This document shows positions 52,306-59,813 of a stretch of DNA of 64,000 nt, in pieces; the first letter of the stretch is position 1; each line of letters begins with the position of its first letter. This DNA is from Collimonas antrihumi. GTDB taxonomy: Bacteria > Pseudomonadota > Gammaproteobacteria > Burkholderiales > Burkholderiaceae_D. The notes under the pieces are model-generated. The model had not been told where the DNA came from. It ran no database searches and worked only from the letters and a program-made list of their open reading frames with translations. A program made the translations under genes and the position numbers. The stretch spans positions 62,001 to 126,000 of the forward strand of contig NZ_JAGQED010000009.1 in NCBI RefSeq assembly GCF_018304965.1, written 5' to 3'.

Positions 52306-53376
52306 ATGTTAAAAGCGATCAACGGGATTGATCGAAATTGCAATAACATGCTAAACGGATTTATGGAAGATTGGGAAAAAGGGACTATTGCGATCAGTTT
52401 TGTCGACGAAGCGCTGCACAGCATGCGCCAGCGCGGCATGGATACCGAGTCGCTGCTGCTCCAGGCCGGCATTTCCCCGCGCTGGCTGAGCACGCCGCAC
52501 GCGCGGGTCGCTGCGGCCAATTACGGCCAGCTGTGGTACCTGATCGCGCACGCCATGGATGACGAATTTTTCGGCATGGATAGTCATCCGATGCGGGTCG
52601 GCAGCTTCAACATGCTATGCCGCAGCGCCCTCCACAGCGCTACTCTCGGCAAAGGCCTGGAACGCATGCTGGATTTCCTGCGGCTGGTGCTGGACGATAT
52701 GTCGGCAACGCTCTCGCAGCAAGAAGGCCTGGCGCGCATCGTCATCAATGAAACCGGCAGTCCGCGCCGCATGTTTGCCTACGCCACCTTCCTGATGATC
52801 GTGCATGGCGTCGGCAGCTGGCTGATCGGACGCCGCATCCAATTGCTGTCGGCCGGCTTTCGTTGCGAAGAACCGCTCGCCAGCCTGGATTACAAGATCC
52901 GCTTTTGCGACCAGGCACGCTTCGCCCAGGCGCAAACCAGCATCACTTTCGATGCTGCCTGCCTGGCTTTGCCGATAGTGCAAAACCAGCGCTCGCTGCA
53001 ATCTTTCCTGCGCGAAGCACCGGGCAACCTGCTGGAGAAATACAGCAATCACGATAGCCTGGCGGCCACCATCCGACGCCGTTTGCGCCGGCTGCCACTG
53101 GCCGAGTGGTCAGACTTCGAGAGCATCTCGAAACACCTGCGCACACCGGCATCGACCTTGCGCCGCAAGCTTAGCCAGGAAGGACAGTCGTATCAGGCGA
53201 TCAAGGATAATCTGCGGCGCGACCTGGCGATCAATTACTTAAGCGGCTCCGCCAAAAGCATTGAAGAAATCGCGATCAGTCTTGGTTTTGCCGATTCCAG
53301 TGCTTTCCATCGGGCGTTCAAGAAGTGGACCGGGAGCAGTCCGGGTGAGCATCGGCGCGCTTTGTCAGCTGCGTGA
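52306..53376 (+). CDS. AraC-family transcriptional regulator (OruR/ArgR-like architecture)
   Basis: 356-aa regulator with an N-terminal Arabinose_bd (PF12625) domain (about residues 30-220; TESLLLQAGISPRWL) and a C-terminal HTH_18 (about 250-350; FESISKHLRTPASTLRRKL, SIEEIAISLGFADSSAFHRAF). The first ATG is used; homology would also allow 52363 (MEDWEKGTIAISF). It is divergent from the acyl-CoA synthetase/SDR pair and probably activates it in response to an acyl compound. A 10-bp tandem repeat follows the stop. Confidence 0.9.
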   Translation: MLKAINGIDRNCNNMLNGFMEDWEKGTIAISFVDEALHSMRQRGMDTESLLLQAGISPRWLSTPHARVAAANYGQLWYLIAHAMDDEFFGMDSHPMRVGSFNMLCRSALHSATLGKGLERMLDFLRLVLDDMSATLSQQEGLARIVINETGSPRRMFAYATFLMIVHGVGSWLIGRRIQLLSAGFRCEEPLASLDYKIRFCDQARFAQAQTSITFDAACLALPIVQNQRSLQSFLREAPGNLLEKYSNHDSLAATIRRRLRRLPLAEWSDFESISKHLRTPASTLRRKLSQEGQSYQAIKDNLRRDLAINYLSGSAKSIEEIAISLGFADSSAFHRAFKKWTGSSPGEHRRALSAA

Positions 53377-53389
53377 AAACCTGTCTGCC

Positions 53390-53419
53390 ATTACGCATTA
53401 TTACGCATCATTGTTCATT
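53390..53419. repeat. 10-bp tandem repeat after the araC-type gene
   Basis: ATTACGCATT, ATTACGCATC and the degenerate ATTGTTCATT, starting 14 bases after the stop codon. Confidence 0.75.
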
Positions 53420-53472
53420 TACTCTTCACTTGAACCGGTGACCGTATCGACGTTATTGCAGCCGCAGCCGAT

Positions 53473-55755
53473 TCATGCAACTTGCCACCACGCCGGCAGC
53501 AACTGCTTGATTTCCGGCCGCGCAAAACGATCGTCGATCAGATACACCACGCCACGGTCCTGCTGCGTGCGGATCACCCTGCCCGCGGCCTGCACCACTT
53601 TCTGCATGCCAGGATAAAGATAGGTGTAGTCATAGCCGTTGCCGAAAGTCTCGCCCATGCGCCGCATGATCTGCTCATTCACAGGATTGATCTGCGGCAG
53701 CCCTAGCGTCGCGATGAAAGCGCCGATCAGGCGCGCACCGGGAAGATCGATGCCTTCGGCGAACGAACCGCCCAGCACGGCAAAGCCGACGCCTTGCGAA
53801 GTATCGGTAAAGCGCGCCAGGAAATCTTCCCTTTCCCGCTCATCCATGCGGCGCGCCTGCAGCCACAGCGGAATCTCCGGATAACGCTCGACGAACAGCG
53901 CGGCGACCTTTTGCAGGTAATCGTAACTGCTGAAAAACATCAGGTAATTACCGGATTGCCGCCGATACTGGCCCGCAATCAGATCGACGATGGGCGACAG
54001 CGAACGCTCCCGATGCAGGAAACGCGTCGAGATACCGGTCACCAGTTGCACCGTCAATTGATCGGCTGTGAATGGCGACGGCACGTCGATCCAGGCCGTG
54101 TCGGCCGGCATGCCCAGCGTGTCGCTGTAAAAATGCCAGGGACTTAACGTTGCTGAAAACAGCACCGTGCTACGAGCGGCGGCAAAGCGCGGCGTCAGGA
54201 AAGGCGCCGGTACGATATTGCGGATGCATAATGTACTCCCTGTACTGCCGTGCGCACCGTGCCTGGTGATATCGAATAGAGAATGCGGGCCAAACAGCTC
54301 GGCCATGCGCGTGAAGTGCAAGGCGTCAAAATAGAATTGCTGCAAATTGCTGTCCATGGCGGCGGGATGTTCCACCATATAGTCAGTGATATCGGCTACC
54401 GCCCTCAACAATGCCTCGACAAACGCCTCCGGTATTTCGGCGTAATGCTGGTATTCGCCTTCCTGCTCCTTGCCCAAGGCGCCCCATTGGCGGCTCACCC
54501 GGTCCAGTCCGCGCTTGAGCGCCGGCGGTGCGGTTTTCCGCAAGGTTTTCAGATGGATGTATTCCATTTCAGCGGAATACATCTTGCGCGCGCGGTCGAT
54601 CATGTTGTGCGCCTCGTCAACCAGCACGCCTACCCGCCACTGGTTGGCGTTGGCCATGCCGTACAACATGGCGCTGACATCGAAATAGTAGTTGTAGTCG
54701 CCCACAACCACATCCGACCAGCTGGCCATTTCCTGGCTCAGGTAATAGGGGCATACCCGATGTGCGGCGGCGATCTGGCGCAGGCTTTCACGGTCCATCG
54801 CGCCTGATTCGATCGCCGCACTGCGCGCCTGCGGCAAACGGTCATAGAATCCTTGCGCCAAAGGACAGGAATCGCCGTGACAGGCTTTGTCGGGATGCTC
54901 GCAAGCCTTGTCGCGCGCTACCAGCTCCAGTACCCGCAAAGGCAGCGCCGGCGCACTTTGCCTGATCCGCGTCACGGCCTCCAGCGCCAGCGCCCGGCCG
55001 GAGGTCTTGGCCGCGAGGAAAAATATCTTGTCCAGCGCCTGGCCCGGACTCGCCTTGAGCATCGGGAACAAGCTGCCGATGGTCTTGCCGATGCCGGTGG
55101 GAGCCTGCGCCAGCAGGCAGCGGCCGCTAATGGCGCTTTTGTAGACCGCTTCAGCCATCACGCGCTGGCCCGGCCGGAAATCCGCGTGCGGAAACTGCAA
55201 GGCCGTCAGTTGCACATCACGCTCGGCACGATGCGCCATTTCCTGTTCGGCCCATGCCAGGAAACGCTGACAGTGATCTTCGAAGAACTGCTTCAACAGT
55301 TCTGCAGTCAGATGTTCCGTCAGCAAGGTTTCCTTCTGGCTGCCGATATCGTAGTAGACCAACGCCAGCTGCAGTTCATCCAGTTTCCGGCTCTGGCACA
55401 GCAAGTGGCCATAGATCCTGACCTGCGCCCAGTGCAGATGACGATGGTTGTCCGGCATGCGGCTGAGGTCGCCGCGATAAGTCTTGACCTCCTCCAGCCG
55501 GTTCAGCTGCGGATCGTAACCGTCGGCGCGGCCGCGCACCAGCAACGGACCGAAACTGCCGCTCAGGCTGACTTCCGCCTCATAAGAAGCGGAGCGGCGC
55601 GACGCCACCACGGCGTGGCCGGTAATGCCTTCCTGCGCGGTCGGCGACGGTGTGAAGCGCAGGTCGAGATCGCCCTGCTTTGCGGTGAATTCGCACAAGG
55701 CGCGCACCGCGACGACATAACGCGCGAGGGTCGGGGAAGCATCCGGCGCCATCAT
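53473..55755 (-). CDS. XPD/DinG-like Fe-S helicase fused to a Cas4/RecB-like nuclease domain
   Basis: 760-aa two-part protein. Residues about 40-145 carry all PD-(D/E)XK exonuclease motifs of the RecB/Cas4 type: His47 (EGITGHAVV), Asp78 (GRADGYD), Glu89-Val-Lys91 (LEEVKTY) and QxxxY at 111-115 (AQVRIYG). The rest is an SF2 Rad3/XPD helicase: Walker A QAPTGIGKTIGSLFP, Cys cluster ACEHPDKACHGDSC plus VCPYYL for a 4Fe-4S, DEAH in VLVDEAHNM, and motif VI MQKVVQAAGRVIRT. The ATG at 55755 overlaps the FAN1 stop (ATGA). It probably processes DNA ends with the coupled nuclease. Confidence 0.9.
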   Translation of the reverse strand: MMAPDASPTLARYVVAVRALCEFTAKQGDLDLRFTPSPTAQEGITGHAVVASRRSASYEAEVSLSGSFGPLLVRGRADGYDPQLNRLEEVKTYRGDLSRMPDNHRHLHWAQVRIYGHLLCQSRKLDELQLALVYYDIGSQKETLLTEHLTAELLKQFFEDHCQRFLAWAEQEMAHRAERDVQLTALQFPHADFRPGQRVMAEAVYKSAISGRCLLAQAPTGIGKTIGSLFPMLKASPGQALDKIFFLAAKTSGRALALEAVTRIRQSAPALPLRVLELVARDKACEHPDKACHGDSCPLAQGFYDRLPQARSAAIESGAMDRESLRQIAAAHRVCPYYLSQEMASWSDVVVGDYNYYFDVSAMLYGMANANQWRVGVLVDEAHNMIDRARKMYSAEMEYIHLKTLRKTAPPALKRGLDRVSRQWGALGKEQEGEYQHYAEIPEAFVEALLRAVADITDYMVEHPAAMDSNLQQFYFDALHFTRMAELFGPHSLFDITRHGAHGSTGSTLCIRNIVPAPFLTPRFAAARSTVLFSATLSPWHFYSDTLGMPADTAWIDVPSPFTADQLTVQLVTGISTRFLHRERSLSPIVDLIAGQYRRQSGNYLMFFSSYDYLQKVAALFVERYPEIPLWLQARRMDEREREDFLARFTDTSQGVGFAVLGGSFAEGIDLPGARLIGAFIATLGLPQINPVNEQIMRRMGETFGNGYDYTYLYPGMQKVVQAAGRVIRTQQDRGVVYLIDDRFARPEIKQLLPAWWQVA

Positions 55756-57425
55756 GCGTTTTCCCCGGTCCATTGCACGTAATACACCGCTACCGGAATT
55801 TCATGGCTGGCGAAGTAATCCAGCCAGCGGATCTGGTTGTCTTGCAAGCGGTCGCCCGGTCCTTTGACTTCAATCATCTGATAGCGCTTTTCTGCCGGCC
55901 AGAACTGGATCAGGTCAGGCAAGCCGGAACGGTTGCTCTTGATGTCCTGCAGGATCCGTTCGAAACATTTTTCCAGGTGCAATGGCGGCAGGCAGTCCAG
56001 CGCCATGGCTAGCAAATCATCGTCAATCGCGCCCCAGAACACGAACGGCGACTGGATATTTTCCTTGATCCGGAAATTCTGCAGGATGACCTCGCGATAG
56101 CCGCCGTTGTGAAGCAAGGCAAAACCGTTTTCAAACCGGCGCGCCCGGCGGGTTCGAAAATCGGCGCTGTGCAGGTCTGCCGGACCACTCTGGAACGGAT
56201 GGAAAAAAGCACCCGGCACCGGCGCAAACACGGCATCCCAGAACAACAGGCCGAACAGCGAATTGATCAGTGCGTTTTCGACATAGAGTGCGGGTGCGTC
56301 CGCACAGGCAAGGTGCTGGCTGAGCGCGGCCTCGACCGACATCCCAGGATCGGGCCGTGGCAAGGCAATCTCGTGCTGGATGATGCTCACGGCAGAAGAT
56401 TTCGGCAATTTGGGATAGCCACACGCGCGCCGCAGACGCGGCATGACGCGCAGCAGCTGTTGTTGTTCGGCTTCGCTTTCGGCCTGCAATTCAGCCTGCC
56501 GCGCCAACTCGAACGCAACGGCAAGCTGGCCGCAACGCTCCAGCACCCGGATCGCCCTCAAGCGCGCTCCGGGCCGGCTGCTATCGGCATAAATACGCAG
56601 CGCCTGCGATAACTCGCCATTGCGCTCATGGTGCTGGGCAATCTGGAACAGCAGTTTGCTGCGGCGCTCCTCCAGCCAGGGGTTCGGGTAAGGATCGGCG
56701 GCGATATCGGCCACCACCGAGTGTGGCGGCTCGCCGTCGAGAAACCGTTCGCGGCAGGCATGCAGATGCAAGTAATCGTCAAGATCCTGACGGCTGCTGA
56801 AACCTTGCGTGTCGGGAGATAAATCAAACTGCTCATATTTGAAAATGCCCAGCTCGGACAGCACGAACTCCGACCAGTCCTGATATAAATTACCGAAGAA
56901 CATCAGGCGCAGGCGATCGCATAACGCGGCAACCGGCCTGGACAACTGCAACAAACTGTCGCCGGCGTCAGGCCACCATTCGGCCAGGCTGCGCATGCGC
57001 GCTGTATCGTCCCCCGCATCCCCTGCCTCGCGCAGAAAGACCAACTGTTCGCTCTTGCGAGTTATTTTGCTATGTCGCAACAGCGGGAAAGCCGCAGCGA
57101 TTTCGACTTTGGTGAGCACGCTGAAAAGCTGTTCGATATCCACCAGCGGCTGCTGGCTGATCCAGCCAGCCTGCACCAGTGGCGCCGCCGCATTTTCCGT
57201 GCAGCCGATTTCATCGTAACGCAGTTTGCCAAGCCGAAACAGCTCACCTTTGCGCATCACCATCCGCACCAGCAATGCCGCGGAGGATTGCGGCAAACTG
57301 CCGAAGCCATCGACGAATGTCTGTTCTTCACTGTTCAGCAAATGGCGATAACGAGTGCGTATCGACTCGACAACAGTGACGAAGTTATCCAGATAGTAGA
57401 AGCGGTTTTCCAGCGTTTTGTTCAT
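55752..57425 (-). CDS. FAN1-like VRR-NUC structure-specific nuclease
   Basis: 557-aa protein, the same length class as Pseudomonas FAN1 (about 560 aa), with a C-terminal VRR-NUC domain (about residues 430-545). Catalytic pattern: GLPDLIQFWP, then MIEVKGPGDRLQDNQIRWLDY with the ExK pair. The N-terminal part (about 1-370) contains helical SAP/TPR-like regions. FAN1 cleaves 5' flaps and resolves interstrand cross-links in eukaryotes and in P. aeruginosa. It is first in a two-gene operon with the helicase, and a LexA box lies about 110 bases before its start, suggesting SOS induction. Confidence 0.9.
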   Translation of the reverse strand: MNKTLENRFYYLDNFVTVVESIRTRYRHLLNSEEQTFVDGFGSLPQSSAALLVRMVMRKGELFRLGKLRYDEIGCTENAAAPLVQAGWISQQPLVDIEQLFSVLTKVEIAAAFPLLRHSKITRKSEQLVFLREAGDAGDDTARMRSLAEWWPDAGDSLLQLSRPVAALCDRLRLMFFGNLYQDWSEFVLSELGIFKYEQFDLSPDTQGFSSRQDLDDYLHLHACRERFLDGEPPHSVVADIAADPYPNPWLEERRSKLLFQIAQHHERNGELSQALRIYADSSRPGARLRAIRVLERCGQLAVAFELARQAELQAESEAEQQQLLRVMPRLRRACGYPKLPKSSAVSIIQHEIALPRPDPGMSVEAALSQHLACADAPALYVENALINSLFGLLFWDAVFAPVPGAFFHPFQSGPADLHSADFRTRRARRFENGFALLHNGGYREVILQNFRIKENIQSPFVFWGAIDDDLLAMALDCLPPLHLEKCFERILQDIKSNRSGLPDLIQFWPAEKRYQMIEVKGPGDRLQDNQIRWLDYFASHEIPVAVYYVQWTGENA

Positions 57426-57536
57426 GGTCGTGGGTACAGCGGCGCAACGCCGCCGGAATAACTGGCAGTCACTTCATTGCCGTCCTTATCAATTTTCTTA
57501 TTGTCGATTTTATTTACGATTTTATTGTTTTTAACA

Positions 57537-57552
57537 CTGTATAAACGTACAG
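57537..57552. promoter_or_regulatory. LexA box
   Basis: CTGTATAAACGTACAG has the perfect CTG-N10-CAG core of the LexA operator with an AT-rich centre. It lies in the 179-bp gap between divergent FAN1-like and yfbU-like genes, so SOS control could act on either or both. Surroundings are unusually AT-rich (promoter-like). Confidence 0.75.
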
Positions 57553-57604
57553 TTATTCTGTAGTATATACGAATCCGAATGCAGGAGTCTGAACGGGAAT
57601 TGCA

Positions 57605-58174
57605 ATGGAATTGAGCGATGCTGAAAAATTGATATTGACCATGCTGTGCGAAGTGCATCAGCACCTGGACATTGCCGGCGAGGTTGACCCGAAGTTTGTC
57701 CAGTCCGCGCTACATAGCGGCAATACCTGGGGCTTGCGCTGGAAATATGGCGCGCTGTATGACGGCAACGCCAGATCGGATCCGCCTATCGTGAAAGAAG
57801 TCGTCCGGATTCTCGACATGTGGTCGGCAATCGAAGACGGCTACGATGCGCTGCGGTCGCTGGACAAGGATCGGGTCGCCGCCAGCATTTCTCCCCGTCA
57901 GGGCGAAGTGAAATTCATGGGATTCGATAGCGATACCGAGTTTGAACACGCCAACATAGCGTCATTCCTGATCAAGGATATGCAGCGCTTTCCCAAGTTC
58001 GCAGGACGCGACATCCATTCGCACCTGCCGTCGATTTCCATCTATCGGCGCATGGTGCGCGCCTTCGAGCCGCTGCAAAAACTGATAGGCAAAGGCCGCC
58101 TGAATGCTGACCAGCTGATTGCGCTTCTCAACGAAAACACCGGACCGCGGCGTAGTTTCCTGAAGCTCGTCTGA
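57605..58174 (+). CDS. yfbU: YfbU-family protein
   Basis: 189-aa cytoplasmic protein of the YfbU family (PF03887). N-terminal ELSDAEKLILTMLCEVHQHL, GNTWGLRWKYGALY, and VVRILDMWSAIEDGYDAL match the family; the rest is helical with FMGFDSDTEFEHANIASFLI. E. coli YfbU is about 164 aa; overexpression has been linked to cell death but its role is unclear. It is divergent from the FAN1/helicase operon across the LexA box, raising the possibility of damage-related regulation. Confidence 0.88.
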   Translation: MELSDAEKLILTMLCEVHQHLDIAGEVDPKFVQSALHSGNTWGLRWKYGALYDGNARSDPPIVKEVVRILDMWSAIEDGYDALRSLDKDRVAASISPRQGEVKFMGFDSDTEFEHANIASFLIKDMQRFPKFAGRDIHSHLPSISIYRRMVRAFEPLQKLIGKGRLNADQLIALLNENTGPRRSFLKLV

Positions 58175-58179
58175 AGTCC

Positions 58180-59523
58180 TTATGCCGCTTGCCGGTTATC
58201 CCCACCGTCGACACTAACGACACTAACGACACTAACGACACTCGACGGTACCGCCCGCGCCAGCCATAGCTTGATCTCGCCAGCCTCAAGCAACAACGGA
58301 CCTTGCGGCAGAGAGAACGCTGCCGCCCGGCCCTCGTCCCAGTCCGACAAATCGGCCTGGGCGACGTAGCCGTCGACATGGTTAAAAATGTCGTCAACAT
58401 TGCCTTGCCAGGCTTGATACAGATCTTGATTCACCACGATCAGCAGGGACAAGCGCGCATTATCGTCGCGCTGGCCGCCAAGACCGGTGCGCGTACTGCG
58501 CTGAAGCAACGCTAATCCACTACCCGGACTGCGCAGCAACGCAACCGGTGCGCCTAAAAAATAGCGCCCGATGTCGACAATGAAACGATTCGCCTGTTGA
58601 ATTTCATCGCGCAAATCGATCTCTGCTTCCTGGCACAGACTGGCGTATTGTGCCGGCGTGAGCACGGTATCGAGCGGCACGGTCAGCCCGAGTTCAAAAC
58701 CCATCGGTATCAAGATGCCGTTGCCGCTGGCAGCCGCAAAGCGCAGTGCGCGCAGGCTGGCGCGGCGGCGCGACGGGACATCGGTCAGGCTAAGCTGCCC
58801 CGCCAGGCGAGGACCGAAAGGCGTTTCCGGAAAGGCGATGATGGTGGCGTCGCCGATCAGATTATCTTGTTCGCGCACGTAACGCGTAGCCTGGTAATCC
58901 CACCATGCTCCCGGGCAGAATACAGCATCGAACCCGGCATCCGTCAGAGGATCAAGTTGCGGCGCCGAACTACCTGGAGTCCAGGCGAGGAAACTGACCG
59001 AATTGCAGTAGCTGCGTGTTGCGGCCATCAATGCCTGCCACAGTGTAACAGGCACCGCAGCAGGCGCACTGCAGACAAACCCGGCAACGCCGGCGTCGAG
59101 CAAGCCTCGCAAGCGCTCGCGCCACAGTGCGCATACGCCGTGTTGTACAGTGGAATCAGTCATACGCAGATGCATGACGCTGTCGGGCACTACAGACGGG
59201 CCTTCAGCAGATGGCATGTTTTCAGATAACGGCTTGCTTTCGAACCAGTGCGGACAAACATCGACCAGCGGGTCGTCAAACGAAACTCTGTCAAGTACGA
59301 TATCAAGCAATAGATACAGACCGCGGTCAGAACAGGCTGTTGCCAACTCCACCAATGCAGGCTCGTCTTCAACGCCAGGGGGCTGGCCCAGATTGAGCGC
59401 GTTGGCCAGCAACACGTGATCAAAGCCCAGCGCGATGCAATGATCGAGCAAGGCGGGCCAGCCTTGGCGCGAGACCAGCGCCGGATTGATGCAATAAATG
59501 CGAGGTGCAGTTGCGAAGCTCAT
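58180..59523 (-). CDS. GH13-like protein without catalytic nucleophile
   Basis: 447-aa TIM-barrel protein resembling the alpha-amylase (GH13) fold, closest in style to the extra N-terminal GH13 module found before GlgE/maltosyltransferase in some Burkholderiales (from memory). It starts RIYCINPALVSRQGWPALLD and has LYLLLDIVLDRVS (strand 3 region), but at the nucleophile site it reads GVAGFVCSAP where enzymes have GFRxD. The catalytic Asp is thus Ser and the protein is probably not a hydrolase. The end carries a 9-bp repeat coding VVSVVSVVSV. No glycogen gene is adjacent. Confidence 0.7.
   Translation of the reverse strand: MSFATAPRIYCINPALVSRQGWPALLDHCIALGFDHVLLANALNLGQPPGVEDEPALVELATACSDRGLYLLLDIVLDRVSFDDPLVDVCPHWFESKPLSENMPSAEGPSVVPDSVMHLRMTDSTVQHGVCALWRERLRGLLDAGVAGFVCSAPAAVPVTLWQALMAATRSYCNSVSFLAWTPGSSAPQLDPLTDAGFDAVFCPGAWWDYQATRYVREQDNLIGDATIIAFPETPFGPRLAGQLSLTDVPSRRRASLRALRFAAASGNGILIPMGFELGLTVPLDTVLTPAQYASLCQEAEIDLRDEIQQANRFIVDIGRYFLGAPVALLRSPGSGLALLQRSTRTGLGGQRDDNARLSLLIVVNQDLYQAWQGNVDDIFNHVDGYVAQADLSDWDEGRAAAFSLPQGPLLLEAGEIKLWLARAVPSSVVSVVSVVSVDGGDNRQAA
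58207..58243. repeat. 9-bp tandem repeat inside the 3' end of the GH13-like gene
   Basis: About four units of CACTAACGA, in frame, coding the VVS repeats close to the C-terminus. Confidence 0.88.
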
Positions 59524-59743
59524 GTCGACGATCCTTGGTAACGTTGCGCGCGCTCACTCTTTGCCAGAGTGGCAATCGGCAGCCACAGCTTAGGCTCGGG
59601 CGAGAATACCGATTTGCGCATGCTCAGACTCTATCGCGCAGCACAACGGAAACATATCGGCGTCCACCGCAAAGGATTGTAGGAATCCACCTACATCAAT
59701 GGGCAAGCAGATTCACATCGGATAAAAAAAGATGGCATTAATA

Positions 59744-59786
59744 TAAAAAAATCCCCGTCGCTGCCGATGCAGATACGGGGATTTTC
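59744..59786 (-). terminator. Rho-independent terminator after maeB
   Basis: Arms ATCCCCGT (59751-59758) and ACGGGGAT (59775-59782); on the minus strand, after maeB, it ends in T7. Confidence 0.88.
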
Positions 59787-59813
59787 TACAGGCCGGCTTT
59801 ATTGGTCGGCCGA

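Noticed and set aside
57422-57664. 80-aa minus-strand frame reading into the FAN1-like gene start
   Set aside because: Overlaps the LexA box and yfbU start, has no ribosome site, and is Lys/Asn-rich only because the DNA is AT-rich promoter sequence.
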